Shown here in pieces: positions 11,601-23,784 of a stretch of DNA of 64,000 nucleotides. A program made the translations under genes and the position numbers. Source of the stretch: Neoceratodus forsteri (Eukaryota; Chordata; Ceratodontiformes; Ceratodontidae); NCBI GenBank assembly GCA_016271365.2, contig CM057453.1:1076337001-1076401000 (forward strand), in the 5' to 3' direction. Under the pieces are notes generated by a model, which did not search any database, was not told where the DNA came from, and worked only from the letters and a program-made list of their open reading frames with translations. Every line of letters begins with the position of its first letter. Position 1 is the first letter of the stretch.

Positions 11601-13824
11601 TTTTTGGAATTCTGTAGAATTTAAAACTAAAAATCTGAAAAGCATTTTTTAACAGCCCCTGTCCATTAGTTTATCTGCCAGGGCATTACCTTAAAAATCA
11701 AAACAGGTAACCATCCCCATCCACCTGAGCTCCACCACCCTCTCTATCCCACCCTGAGAACTTGCTTGAGTCCTCTTATTTGAAACAGAAATAGTTTTAT
11801 GAGGTCTCATGCTGTGCAGCAATCCTCATCATTCACATTTCACTGTCAGGCCCGAATTCTGGTTTCTTGTCCCAGAAGCTCTTTGAGCACCACTGCACAA
11901 AGCGCTATTGGAATGAGAAACTGGCATTCTGGCCTAGTGGTAAAATTAGAAGGATGAGGATCACAGTGCAGTGTGATAGCCGCTAACTATATTACTCATT
12001 CAAATTTGGTGGCCCTGGCCACTTTCAGGCTGGGGCAGGGATAGTGATGGGGCTGAGATAGATGGGGTGCATTTTTTACTTCCTAATACTAAGAACACCA
12101 GAGTCAGTTGACAACCTTCTCTGGTTTGTAGGTCTCAGTAAAAAAAAAAACTAACATTTTTCCCCAACCTGGATACTTGGGGGTTGGGGGTTGCTGACTA
12201 CTACCGAAGTCCCCAACCGCCACCACAGAATTTCTGCAGAAATAGCTGCAGAAGTTCAGTGGCAACAAGAGTACTTGCCATATAACTTAGTCCCAAATTG
12301 CCACAGAAAAATCAGGGTCTTGCACATGCTTTTTGTAGAGCCATGACGTCAGTCCAGAGAATGCATGGCATTAGTAATGGGACATACTGAACTGGTACAA
12401 GTGTCAATCATTTTGATAAGCATTATTTAAAAACTGAAGCAATTTAGAAAATGTAAACCTAGTGCAAAAAACAAAACCATTGCAATAAAAGCAGCAAAGG
12501 TGTAGCATCTAGAACAGATAAGATGGAACAATGTGCAACACTATGAAAACAACAGAGCTACCATGTTCTTAAAACATGATAAATCATAATATCAGACGAC
12601 AAGTGTGTTCCTGTACAGTGTGCATATTGTTTTACTTATCTTGTGCTTTACCCATCTGTAAAATGAGCCGCATCATATGATGGATATTTTGCTTTCTTGC
12701 GATTAATGTTTTCCAGGTTAGATATGGCAGTGTCATAACTCCAACATAAAACAATCTTTTTATGAAAATGAATGAGCGTGGTAAACTTTTACCATAAGCA
12801 GTGACAAACTATATCCCCTTGCTTGCCTCCTGGCATATGTTGCACAAGCCCGCTGTAACCACTAATTAAATCTAAGAGAAAAGTTAATTATGAACATGGA
12901 CTAAAAAGCATTTTATTGAGTAGAATGATGCCCTCCCTCGACCAACCCTTGAGGCTCAAGTGAGAGAACTTCAGAAATAGCAACAGATAAAAGAAAGCAT
13001 GTCTGTTTTAGATAATCAACCGGGGCCACATTCATGTGAGGCAATACATGAAGCAGTTCTCTTGTGTTAACTATTTATGGCCCAGTTTGCTTTTTGTTTT
13101 CCTCATTTTTGTTCTGAAAGCCCCCCCCCCCTTTTTTTACCAGTACTCAGGAGTGAGATTGTATTACAGTAAATACATATGGTGACATTAGGCACAAACA
13201 GCAGACAAGGATTAATAAGAAGTAAATATTCTTAGTCATTAATACCAGTAGAAAGTAGGGAATGTTTTTTTTACAGAATGCTTTGTATCCACTTGCCATT
13301 AATATCAGAGACAGTTCTGATGCATGTGAGTATATAGTAGATTACTGTTTTTTTGGGAGGAGGGCTGGGCTTTCTAAAGATTGGGTATAACTGTAGTTTT
13401 GGTACAGATTGCTGGGGAGGGCAGTGGGTGAGAGTATTCCATTACACTACCTGCAGCTGGCAGTAAAGAATTATGTTGTTTCTTGGTTTTCTTCTAGATT
13501 TATTAAGACTTGTGCTAGTGATATACACTTGTGGGGCTCTTGGTTTGTAACTGGATGGTGAAAGTTATATGGGAGACTCTCCATTATAAAAGCAATTAGG
13601 TTGCTAGTTAAATACAGATGTTGTCACTGCAAACTTGCAAGAAATGTTGACATAATTGTTTTATTAGCTCGCATCAAGTTAATTTCTATTACTTTTATTT
13701 CCATGACTCTGGTCATGCAAAAAACAAGCACACACACACAAAAAAAAAACAGAAGAAAAACAAAAAAAATTATGTTCGGTTGCTACAACTTCAGTGTGAC
13801 TGTCACATTATCTTTCAGCTTTTT
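11601..13824. other. AT-rich spacer, nothing recognised
   Basis: No coding signature was recognised. It contains homopolymer runs (for example C and T runs near 13120-13135). A sequence resembling a Pol III A box (GGCCTAGTGG) at about 11931 has no matching B box. Confidence 0.5.
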
Positions 13825-13912
13825 TTAAGGAACTAGAGCAACCAGGATTCAAACCAATTACCATTAGATTCTTAAACCAGGGCCCTATGATTTAAGCTAA
13901 ATCAACAATCCC
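13825..13912 (-). mobile_element. tRNA-derived SINE head or tRNA pseudogene
   Basis: Read on the minus strand, the block contains TTAGCTTAAATCATAGGG, resembling a Pol III A box, followed about 35 bp later by GGTTTGAATCCTGG, a close match to the B box (GGTTCGAANCC). The spacing is right for a tRNA-type internal promoter. Paired acceptor arms are not preserved, so a SINE head is more likely than a working tRNA gene. Confidence 0.5.
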
Positions 13913-15493
13913 TATCTTCACTAACAAGAAAGTTGCAGTTTTCGTCAACTGTACCAGTCTCAGGATCTTGACTTATCCTTCTAATATGACATAAATGATC
14001 AATGGAAGTCTGATGTTACCAGCTGCAAGTTAAGGTTCTCGATCAGCACACATACTGCATAAACTGCAGTGAATACCTACAGTATGCAAACTTACAATTC
14101 GGATATGATCACAAGTTTTTGACTGCATACTACAGTAGTAGTTTGTATGGTTGGAGTGCACTGCAACAGTTCCTTGAGTGCAGTATGTATTTTTGTAATG
14201 ATTGTAATACCATAGAACTAATATATTTTGCGTTCAAAATATTTAGCAGTCTGAGCCGTAGCAGCATATTCACAGAACATAATTTTCACTGATGCTGGGT
14301 CGTTGGTAACAGCAACAGTGAGAATAACAATATTTCATGTTCATATTATTTTCATGGTTTTGGGATGGTCATTGAATACAGTGAAAATAAAATGAAAGTG
14401 AAATATATTACTTCTACAGTATAATGTGTTGAAATGCACATGGCCACCACTATGTCTGTCATACCATGTTTATGAATGAGAAGAACATTCCGGCTGTCAC
14501 CATGTCTTCTTTGTCACATGGCACTCTCATGAATAAGTAACTGGCTGATAACTCCTACATTTTATTTATTTTAACTGTTTTAGACACACCTCAATAATAT
14601 GTCACAGTATAGTACACAAATTAAAAAAAAATACCTCCATATATAAACAAAAGGAAACATTTCCAAAACATGTCAAAAAGGAAGCACAAGATTAAAGAGC
14701 ATCATATGTTTCATAAAGAATACTAAGAGGTGTACAAGACAGTGGGAAGAGATGGACACAGACATCAGAATATCAGAACTCAAAATTGCTTTATTTCAGC
14801 AGAACAAAAATGAAAACATGGACTAGATATGAAAAAAATAGAAGAGGGGATTTAGCAAATTAACAAACATAAACGTAGAACCACTAGAAAAATGCTAGGG
14901 TACACTCTGGGTCAGCACCTCACTGAGCCCTACAGCAGACTGACCAACATACAGAGAAGAGCTCTTTTTATTCTGAAAATAGATCAGGTGGTAGGGCTAC
15001 GCTCTGCCTACTGTCACATCAAAGTTCAATAGTCACATAAATCACCTTTATAGTTCACAGTAATACATCAACTACTTTATATTCTCATAGACTTCTATGA
15101 TAAGTACCATAAAGTTGTAAAAGAATACCTAATTAAATGAAAACCTTCTTTTTAGTCACTAACTCTGCAAACAGGCCCCTCCCACACGTTCTCTGCTCTA
15201 TTTCTGACAGAAAGAATGGGCCGGCTGGCACTATAGCAACAGTGCAGACACTTGTGAGGGTCCTGGCAGCAGAGTAAAGTGTGTCAGGAATATAACCACC
15301 AAGGGAGAGGAAACATGACAGGGTAAATACCTCTAATTGCCTTTTTATTACACAACAAAGTGTGGGGGGAAAAAAAAAAACAAAATATCTCATTTACATT
15401 TCTACACTTCCTAGGGTGCAGAGTTGCAGCAATTTGCAACTCAGCAGAACACCACCCCAACAGCTTCTGTTTCCCTACATTCTCGTCAGCATA
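13913..15493. other. AT-rich spacer, nothing recognised
   Basis: No protein motif, terminal repeat or tandem array was recognised. Short open frames such as 15133-15393 (minus) lack any known domain. Confidence 0.5.
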
Positions 15494-15792
15494 CTTCTCA
15501 ACCTTTTGTCACCCAAATGTGGAACATTAGCTGTCAAAATGTGGAACAAATGAACAAAATGTGGAACACCTAATCAAATCTTTACCAAAGAAGCTCAAAA
15601 CACTGCTAGAATGTTGCATTTATGTTCAGAAAGTCTGTTATTAATTGAATAATATATTTTTTGCATCATTTACTATGGATTTTTGCTTTAAAATGTTGAC
15701 TTTGAATGTGGAACAAGTCCTCACAATGTGGAACAGGGAGCTTTCTGAAGTAAAATGAGGAACATTCCTGGTAATGTGGTACAGTTGGGACG
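15494..15792. mobile_element. TIR MITE with iterated AATGTGGAACA motifs
   Basis: The left end reads CTTCTCAACC after a TA (15492-15493) and the right end, on the minus strand, CGTCCCAACT before a TA (15793-15794). The termini resemble a widespread vertebrate repeat with CATACxTCCCAAC ends. Inside, AATGTGGAACA-like motifs recur at 15516, 15538, 15558, 15705, 15725, 15754 and 15773, mostly about 20 bp apart. There is no coding capacity. A TA duplication suggests Tc1/mariner, tentatively. Confidence 0.6.
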
Positions 15793-15798
15793 TATGCT

Positions 15799-16425
15799 CA
15801 TCAGTGTCACATAACTGTATAAGTACAAACGTACCCAAAATAGGTACCAGACTTGTGACGGGGATGATAATTTAGGGATACATATTTGCACATGTACAGC
15901 AGCTGAGGAAACACCTCAGAGATATCACAAGCCAATACAGCAACAAAACTTTTATACTGTTCTATTTAGCGAACTAAAAAAATGAAAAAACAATCAATTG
16001 CCTCACAGTACTGGCATGGAAGTTTGCAGCATTCAATAATACTTTCTTCATTTTTGCAGTGATTGCGTTAGGCTATTTCTTTACCTTTATAGGTTTTCTA
16101 AATGCTGAATTGCGGGGCATACATTCACATAACTGTGCAGGCAGGTGTGCACACGTTCATGTAGTATATCCGAAAACTTGGGGGGATTATGTCTGAAACT
16201 CATGGAGACCAGGAAAATTGGCAGAGACAGTACGAACATCTACAGGTGGCCTACCTGTACATGGGGAAATATAGCAGTAGGAAGGAGAGCTAAGGAAAGA
16301 AAAGAAAACAGCAAAGTGCTGTTGCAACAGACTTGCCCAGGAATTAAAAGATGGTCTCCAGTGTCCTTAGACCCTTTTACAAGAGGAAAGAAGAATATTT
16401 ACAAATTGCATAAAGATCAATTAAA
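15799..16425. other. Spacer, nothing recognised
   Basis: No family signature was seen. The frame at 16145-16435 is open but has no recognisable motif. Confidence 0.45.
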
Positions 16426-16438
16426 AAATAAATAATAA

Positions 16439-17035
16439 CATTGGCCTGGTGGCGCTGAAGGTTGAGGTGCTGGATGTCACACCTCGCACCACACCGGCGA
16501 CCCTGATTTGGTAACAAACTGGAAAAGTGGAAAAGCCAGGGGTCAGCAGAGTAGGGAGAGGACTGAGCATCCTCCTGGAGGACTGCTCTCCTTTCTGGGG
16601 GGGGGGGTTGCAGGATTTGACTCACTCCATAGTGGCTGCTGGGACAGAGTGGCAGTGGATGTTAACACTACGTGTGCAGATATCATTGCACATCTGCACT
16701 CCTGGGGGGGAAACATAAGGAGGAACTCTGGGAAGGTACAGTAGACAATGCAAACTCATAACTTTGATGAGGAAAAACACTGGCTAGTGGGAAGGTGACT
16801 ATGGGGCTCGAGTACTCAAGCACGCACACCCAATGCCAGTTCTGGCCTGACTTGACCAGCCTGGCCCCTGCTCCTCCCATGAGCTGGCAGCGGGGGGGGG
16901 GGGGACCTAGCACCTGATTCCTCAGTCACAGTCAGGGTTCAGGCGGGTGGCAGAGGTGAGAGCGAGTGGGTCCCCTTCTGAGAGATGTCCCGTACTGGTG
17001 ACTGGGGGGGGGGGAGAGTTCACAAAAAAAATAAG
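16439..17035 (+). mobile_element. ~600-bp SINE-like retroposon, copy 1
   Basis: The element is flanked by a perfect 13-bp duplication, AAATAAATAATAA, at 16426-16438 and 17036-17048. It starts CATTGGCCTGGTGGCGCTG and ends in an A-rich tail, as expected of a retroposed sequence. The head GGCCTGGTGGCGCTG followed by GGTTGAGGTGC is shared with the insert at 55866-56490, and the two tails are similar. The head resembles a diverged tRNA A box; a clear B box is missing. The long internal G runs make the middle hard to compare. Confidence 0.7.
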
Positions 17036-17204
17036 AAATAAATAATAAAAATAGCTATGCAATTGGCAAATAAACTCTCTCAAATTGAATAAAAGAATTT
17101 AAAAAACAAACAAGTACCTGTAGGTCTTCAAAGCAGGGCGCAAGGCAAAAATAATAATATTAGCAGACTAGTGAATATAGAACTGAAGGAGATTCTATAG
17201 GCTA

Positions 17205-17586
17205 TTACAAACATGGGAGAAGATGCAGTGTGCAGACCAGCAGCACCAGTTGGGTGGAACAACTAAAAAGCCATTTCTGCTTGAAACAGTGGGTTAGTGG
17301 AAGTATATAATACCCTGGTAGAGTAGTTACAAGATAAGAGGAATACCCACAAGTTAATGCACTGAGGGACACACAGACACAACCAGTAGCCAAAATATAG
17401 CATGAAGGTGCTTACTTTATTACAGGAATCAGCCCATATGCAGCAACACATCATTCACATTAAAATCATACACCAAAATGCAAACATCAGAATAGCCCTG
17501 GTACATAATCCAGAAGGAGCTAGGGGAATATTGTCCTGAGCAGCAGTCCAAACAGGTACTCCAAGAGGCTGCAAGTCCCAAACATG
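17205..17586. repeat. Left inverted repeat bracketing the 17.6-23.8 kb block
   Basis: On the minus strand this reads GGGACTTGCAGCCTCTTGG, then ACCTGTTTGGACTGC, TTTGCATTTTTGGTGTA-like text, ATGGGCTGATTCCTG and AAGCACCTTCATGCTATATTTTGGCTAC. The same succession is found on the plus strand at 23925-24260, so the two copies are inverted and face each other across a LINE and its tandem monomers. Confidence 0.75.
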
Positions 17587-17824
17587 GTTTTTATTTACTT
17601 AAAAGTTTTACCAGGAAGACATACTGAGTGGAATAATGCTCGATTCCAGATGCATCCTGGGGGAAGGGGGTAGAGGAGTAGTATACAATAGAGATTTAAA
17701 CAGAACACAAACAGGTACAGCAGCTATGCACAGCCAACAGAGGATAATTACTTACACATTTAACAACTGAGGGTAGAGGTCAGTGAACGCTTGGTGTGGA
17801 GCCAGTGTGCAACTTAATTGGTGG

Positions 17825-18422
17825 TCAGGATTTTATAGAAGTGCGAGACATTTGGCCCTCAGTGGTGCTATGAGCAAATGCAGGTGGTGGAGAAATGTGC
17901 CTTGAGGAGAGAGTGGAGGTGCTGGATGTTGGTGGTGTGTTGACTGTCCACAGGCAAAGAGTTCCATAGTTTAGGTATGTGGTATTTGAAGGCAGCCTGG
18001 CCTGTAGTGGTGGACAAATGTGGGACACAGAGGAACCAGGAGTCAGTGTTCCTGAGTGAGTATGCAGGTGGGGGTTGAGTTGTTAGGGCTGCCGAAAGGT
18101 AAGGGGGAAGGGACTGGGCCCAGAACTTTGTTGTCATCCTAGCACAGTGGGCCTGTCTCCGGTGATGAAGTGATGGGAGGTCTAAGGACCTGTAGAGGAC
18201 ACAGTGATGGGTTGGGGGGGCAGTCCAGGGCAAAGCAACAGGAGGAGTGGAAGAGAGGATCCAGTCTGGCTAGGGAGGACTTGGGAGCAGCACTGTAGAG
18301 GACGTCCCCATAATCGAATGTTGGGAGGATCATTTTCTGTACAATTGCCTTGCGAGTTGGCAGAGGAATGAAGTCCCTGTTTCAATAGAGGATGCCCAGT
18401 TTGGGGTGCAGTTTCTTGTGGA
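17825..18422 (-). pseudogene. C-terminal part of the LINE ORF2, frameshifted
   Basis: Overlapping minus-strand frames continue the RT protein: ILPTFDYGDVLYSAAP at about 18330-18280, then the cysteine-bearing tail, and IPKLWNSLPVDSQ near 17970-17930, a LINE C-terminal motif (LWNSLP). At least two frame changes are needed between 18433 and 17825. About 240 bp of 3' UTR follows to 17587. Confidence 0.75.
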
Positions 18423-19232
18423 TCACGTCTCAATGTGCAGAAAAGACAAGGTGCTGGTCAAGCCAGACCCCAAGGTACCTGAATGAGGTACAAGCCTCCA
18501 GGGGAATCCATCAATGGTGTGGAAGGTGGGGAGACAGGAGAGTATCTGCTTCATGCTGATGGTTAGGGAGACCATTTTCCTGGGATTAAGAAAAAGTTGA
18601 TTTGAGCTAAACCAGAGCTGGACATTACTGAAGTCTTGCTGGAGTCTGGAAGTCACTTCAGAGGAGTTGGGAGCTGATGCATGCAGTACTGTGTCATCTG
18701 CGTACATGTGAATGGATGTATGTGGAGAGGCCAAGGGCAGATCATTTAGGAAGATGGAAAACAGTATTGGGCCAAGGACCAAGCCTTGGGGGACCCCTGT
18801 GGTAACCTGGAGGGGGACTGAAGTGTGAGAGTCAATTCTTACTGATTGTGACCTGCCCACCAGGTAGGAGTGGAACCAGCTGTTGGAAGCTCCTGAGAGT
18901 CCTGTGAGGGAGAGCTTGGATAATAGGAGGGTGTGTGAGACAGTGTCGAAGGCTTTTGCGTGGTCGACAAAGATGGCTGAAGTGGTGTGCCCACTATGCA
19001 TGCCTGTGAGGATGGCATTGGTGAGCAGAGGAAGGGAGGTGATGGTGGAGTGTGATTTCCTAAATCCAGACTGGTAGGGTGAGAAGAAGGAAGAGGAGTT
19101 GAGAAAGGAGGAGAGCTGAGAGAGAGAACAAGGCATTCCTGGATTTTGGCTAGTATGGGGAGAAGTGAGATGGGGCAGTAGTTGCCGGGGTGGAGGGATC
19201 GCCTCCTTTAGGAAGGGGGATGATTCAAGCAT
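18423..19232 (-). CDS. LINE reverse transcriptase core (269 residues open)
   Basis: The open frame carries RT motifs in order: SGFRKSHSTITSL at about residue 56, AIFVDHAKAFDTVSHTLLL at about 85 (motif A aspartates), TTGVPQGLVLGPILFSIFLN at about 145, and MYADDTVLHASAP at about 177 with the intact YADD catalytic box. LNPRKMVSLTIS follows. The thumb and C-terminus continue below 18423 in shifted frames (LDPLFHSSCCFALDC; PKLWNSLPVD near 17960), ending near 17825. The first methionine is internal to the original protein. The core motifs are intact, suggesting fairly recent activity. Confidence 0.85.
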   Translation of the reverse strand: MLESSPFLKEAIPPPRQLLPHLTSPHTSQNPGMPCSLSQLSSFLNSSSFFSPYQSGFRKSHSTITSLPLLTNAILTGMHSGHTTSAIFVDHAKAFDTVSHTLLLSKLSLTGLSGASNSWFHSYLVGRSQSVRIDSHTSVPLQVTTGVPQGLVLGPILFSIFLNDLPLASPHTSIHMYADDTVLHASAPNSSEVTSRLQQDFSNVQLWFSSNQLFLNPRKMVSLTISMKQILSCLPTFHTIDGFPWRLVPHSGTLGSGLTSTLSFLHIET

Positions 19233-19393
19233 GTTTCCAGTCAGATGGTATCGATGCTAGTGAGAAAGAGAGGTTAAATAGATCAGCCAGTGGGCTGGTG
19301 ATGGCAGGTGCAGATAGGTGCAGCATTTTGCTGTCCAGTCCTGAGGAGCATTTTCCTTTGGTAGGATTGAGGGACCACAGTGCTTTTAGTATT

Positions 19394-20690
19394 TCAAATG
19401 GGGTAACTGGGTGGAAAGAAAAGTGAGATGGTATGAGAGAGGTGGAAGGGGTGGGCACATGGGGGTGGGAGAGAAGACAAGAAGAAGGATGAGTAGCTTG
19501 TAAAAAGGTGTTGAAAATTGAGGCCACTGCACTTGATTCTGTGATGATAGAGCCCTTTATATCCAGGGCTGGAGTAGGGGGCTGGGCAGGAGGGGGTGAG
19601 GAGTAATTTGATTGTCTTCCAAAACTTTGCTGGGTGGTTTATGTTGGTGTGGTAGGAGGCTTTAAAGTAGTTCCCTTTGGCTTGTTGTGTATGGCTAGTG
19701 CAGGCATTCAGAAGTGAGCGGTAATGTTGGAGTTCCGCGTGGGTGCCTGCTGCCTTGTAAGTTTTCCAGGCCCAGGGTCTGGCTCGGAGATGCTCTATGA
19801 GAGTGACAGTGACCCAGGGCAAGTGGGCTACCCTAACTCGAGCCATTCTGAGTGGCGCATAGTAGTCCCAGACAGCTCGGAATCTGGACTTGAAGATTTC
19901 TAGGGAGGCGTCAATGGAGGCTGCCCTGGGGATGAAGGACCAGTCTATATTTGCCAGGTCAGCTAAGAGGGATGTAAGGTCAAGGGATTTGTAGGACCTA
20001 GTGAGTAGAATATGAGGGGGAGGTGCCTTGGGCCTGAATATTTTCCTCACCACATAAATCATGTGGTGATCACTTAGGGAGTCTGGCAGGAGTCCAGCAT
20101 CAAGTATCTGATGAGGGTGCGTGATAAGGGCCCAGTCCAAGAAGGAGTGGTTCTGGGATTTGTGGTTCAGGTGAGTGGGTTCAGAGATTTGTTAGTAGTT
20201 CGGTGCATTCACTTGGCTTCAGAGCCGAGCACTAGGACAAGAAAGCCAATTTAAGTTGAAGTCCCCAAAGATATGCAGCTCACCCCCCCAGACGCAAGGG
20301 TCTTTAGGGTGCCCAGGTGGTCAAGGATAATGGGGAGAGGGGTGTCAGGGGAGCAGTAGGACCCTGCTACAAACACGGGAATTGAAAGGAGGAGAGTGAT
20401 TTTAATTAGCAGGGCATCTATGGTCAGCATGGGCTCAGGAAGCAGGACTGGGGTGAACTGTAGCTGGAAGGAGATGAACATGGCAATGCCCCTGCCCTTT
20501 TTATTACCTGGACGGTCATGCTGGATGATAGAGTAACCAGGGATATGAAGTTCTGCGTCCAGGTTGTGGGGTTTCAGCCAGGTCTCTGTAATTATCAGAA
20601 TATCAGGGCTGAGAGATATGACACATAGTTTTAGCCTGTCGAGCTTGTTCAGGATGCTGCAGATATTTAAGTGTACTATTTTAAAGCCCC
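19394..20690 (-). pseudogene. LINE endonuclease domain (frameshifted)
   Basis: Starting near 20690 the minus strand encodes the APE-type endonuclease opening (LNICSILNKLDRLK, then ILIITETWLKP), the HIPGYS and GRGIAMFIS blocks and VFVAGSYCSP, an equivalent of the YRPP box. The GDFN catalytic box appears near 20260 only after a frame change at a run of Gs (20285-20291). From 20140 to 19394 the frame is open for 248 residues and includes the SDHHMIYV box (the catalytic SDH). This nuclease nicks target DNA for reverse transcription. The break sits in a homopolymer, so a sequencing error is also possible. Confidence 0.85.
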
Positions 20691-21291
20691 AAGATAATTG
20701 GAGAGATGGGGAGGGTTGGTGGCTGTTGGGGGCGGTAGGGCCAGGGTTTAGCTCGACATATCCAGTTAGGAGGAGCAGAAGTGTGAACAGCTGTTTGGTT
20801 ATAAGCCTGGCCCATTATGACTTTCAGGGGGCCAGAAGATGCTGGGAGGTTTGTGAGGAGCTGCCTGGGTTGGATAAATTTAAGACCATCAACCCAGTGT
20901 GAAAGGAGGGCAGAAGGATGGAAGCCCTGAGCTCCCATTTGTATAGGAGAATCATTGGGGCTGCCCGCTGGTGGAGGTGGCACAGTGTGGCATTAGAGCA
21001 GCCATGATTTTTACAGTTAGGGGGCTAGGCTGCAGATCTGGACATGAGGCAGGATGGAGGGACGCAAGAGGTGCAAGCAGGCTTAGTATAGTTAAATATA
21101 GGAGCAGCATATTGTTTGCTGTGTTTAGGTAGCTGTGAAGGCTTCAGGTTGCCACTAGTGTTGGTTGCAGATAATCTGCTAATGGAAAAGTGAGTTGATT
21201 GGTATTTGCTCTCACTTGATGCTGGCTATATAGGTGACAGTTCACCAAGGGTGGTGGTGGGGCAGCTGGCGTGGAGCGCCTGGAAGGATAA

Positions 21292-23784
21292 GCAAATGCA
21301 AAGAAGGAAGAATGTGCTGGTGTTCTAATCAGCTCTGTGCCATTGTACTTGAGCCGTATGTGTGCTCCAGCATGTTGGGGCTTGGGGGAGGGCAGGAGCA
21401 GCATATGCCCTCACTACCACCGGGGAGCTGGGAGGAAGAGAACAGAGGGAATGGTTATTTATCGGGTAGGGAGGAGGTGGGGATGCCTGGCAGATTGAAA
21501 GAGCACTCAACCCTAATTCAAATTATAGCTGGGTTTTACAGCACCAATCTGGCCCCAAACTGCATTACTGCACGCTTGTAATAAATTACAGTACACATTA
21601 CTTTTAAGTTTAACGAACTACTTGCTCAGCTGGAAATTGAGTTTAAAGTAGCCAGTCACACCGGGGAAGTACAAACAGTTAATTAATACAGCAGAGATGC
21701 AGCAAATTAAGTCTAAAAGTAGCTAGTTTCACTCGGGAAGTACAAGTCAATTAATACAGCAGAGATGCTGCAGTACGCTTAAAGACCCCAGAAGTGTGGC
21801 AAAATACAGCATAGATTGTTTTAGGCAGGATTTAAACTATCTGTATTGTAGTTCCAACAGTTAAGCAGTGGCGCCCCTATTTAAAGTTTAACATTATTAA
21901 AATTGGTGCCAAAAATCCCAGTCTTTTGTCTGGCTCCCAGTAACAGTGGTAAATACAGCATTAATTGTGTTAGGCAGGTTAGGATTTTAAAACTATCTAC
22001 TTGCACTGCTGACAGATACAGCAGAGCACCCTTTTTAAAACTGGTGCCAAAAATCCTTAGTCCTTTGTCCAAGCAAACGCAGAGAAGGAAGAATGTGCTG
22101 GCATTCTAATCAGACCTGTGCCATCATACCTGAGCCATCTGTATGTTCCAGCACATCGGGACTTGGGGGAGGCAAGAGCCGCATATGCCCTCACGACCAC
22201 CAGGGAGCTGTGCCATCTGTGTGCTCCAGCACATCGGCACTTGGGGGATGGCAGGAGCAGTGTATGCCCTCACGACCACCGGGGAGCTGGGAAGAAGAGA
22301 ACCGAGGGAATGGTTATTTATCAGGTAGGTAGGAGGTGGGGCTGCCTGGCAGACTGAAAGAGCACTCAACCCTAATTCAAATTATAGCTGGTTTTCACAG
22401 CACCAATCTGGCCCCAAACTGGATTACTGCACGCTTGTAATAAATGACAGTACTCACTACTTTTAGGTTTAACAAACTATTTGCTCAGCTGGAAATTGAG
22501 TTTAAAGTAGCCAGTCACACCAGGAAGTGCAAACAGCTAATTAATACAGCAGAGATGCAGCAAATTAAGTCTAAAATTAGCCAGTCACACTGGGGAAGTA
22601 CAACAAGTTAGTTAATACAGCAGAGATGCTGCAGTACACTTAAAGCCCACAAAAGCATGGCAAAATACAGTATAGATCGTTTTAGGCAGGATTTAAACTA
22701 TCTGTATTGTAGTTCTAACAGTTAAGCAGTTGTGCCCCTATTTAAAGTTTAAAATGATTAAAATTGGTGCCAAAAATCCCAGTCTTTTGTCCGGCTCACA
22801 GTAACAATGGCAAATACAGCATTAATTGTGTTAGGTAGGTTAGGATTTTAAAACTATCTACTTGCACTGCCGACAGACACAGCAGAGCACCCTTTTTAAA
22901 ACTGGTGCCCAAAATCCTTAGTCCTTTGTCCAAGCAAATGCAGAGAAGGAAGAAAGTGCTGGCATCCTAATCAGCTCTGTGCTGTCTTACCTGAGCCGTC
23001 TGCATGTTCCAGTGGGTCCGGGCTTGGGGGAAGGCAGGAGTAGCATATGCCCTCATGACCACTGGGGAGCTGAGCTGTCTGTGTGTTCCAGTGCATTGGG
23101 GCTTGGGGGAAGGAAGAAGCAGCATATGCCCTCACGACCACCAGGAAACTGAGCCATCTGTGTGTTCCAGCATGTCGGGGCTTGGGGGAGGACAGGAGCA
23201 GTGTATGCCCTCATGACCACTGGGGAGTGGATCCGTCTGTGTATTCCAGTGCATCGGGGCTTGGGGGAGGGCAGGAGCAGCATATGCCCTCATGACCACT
23301 GGAGAATGGAGCCATCTGTGTGTTCCACTGCATTGGGGCTTGGGGGAGGGCAGGAGCAGCATATGCCCTCATGACTGCCAGGGAACTAGGCCATCTGTGT
23401 GTTCCACTGCATCGGGGCTTGGGGGAGGACAGGAGCAGCGTATGCCCTCATGACCACTGGGGAGTGGAGCCATCTGTGTGTTCCAGCATGTCGGGGCTTG
23501 GGGGAAGGCAGGAGCAGCATATGCCCTCATGACTGCCAGGGAGCTAGGCCATCTGTGTGTTCCACTGCATCGGGGCTTGGGGGAAGGCAGGAGCAGTATA
23601 TGCCCTCATGACCACTGGGGAGTGGAGCCGTCTGTGTGTTCCAGTGCATCGGGGCTTGGGGGAGGGCAGGAACAGCGTATGCCCTCATGACCACTGGGGA
23701 GTGGAGCCGTCTGTGTGTTCCAGTGCATCAGGGCTTGGGGGAAGGCAGAAGCAGCGTATGCCATCATGACTGCCAGGGAGCTGA
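21292..23784 (-). repeat. Three large tandem monomers upstream of the LINE
   Basis: The phrase AGAAGGAAGAATGTGCTGG marks monomer starts near 21292, 22071 and 22931. The first interval is ~781 bp and the second ~860 bp; the 79-bp difference is one extra minisatellite unit. Each complete monomer holds the minisatellite segment, then AGCACTCAACCCTAATTCAAATTATAGC, then tracts with AATACAGCAGAGATGC and CAAAAATCC. The third monomer is cut after its expanded minisatellite. The position, just 5' of the minus-strand LINE, suggests a 5' UTR of repeated promoter-like monomers, but transcription is not shown. Confidence 0.75.
22998..23784. repeat. 79-bp GC-rich minisatellite, ~10 units
   Basis: GGGCTTGGGGGA occurs at about 23020, 23098, 23178, 23256, 23335, 23414, 23493, 23572, 23651 and 23730, a 79-bp period. 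Because 79 is not a multiple of three, each repeat appears in a new frame and generates a ladder of ~70-residue open frames, which are not genes. One unit is present in the first monomer (near 21376) and two in the second (near 22159 and 22237). Confidence 0.9.

Larger units (their letters stand above)
17587..20990 (-). mobile_element. CR1/L2-group LINE, minus strand
   Basis: An AP-type endonuclease and a reverse transcriptase are read on the minus strand from about 20690 down to about 17830, with few breaks. The 3' end lies near 17587, where the minus strand ends AAGTAAATAAAAACCATG, containing an AATAAA signal. No gag-like ORF1 is visible upstream; instead large tandem monomers begin at 21292. 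Clade placement within the CR1/L2/Rex1/Crack group is uncertain. Confidence 0.85.

Noticed and set aside
11925..11990. tRNA gene suggested by GGCCTAGTGG
   Set aside because: The A-box-like sequence has no B box at the right distance and no cloverleaf pairing.
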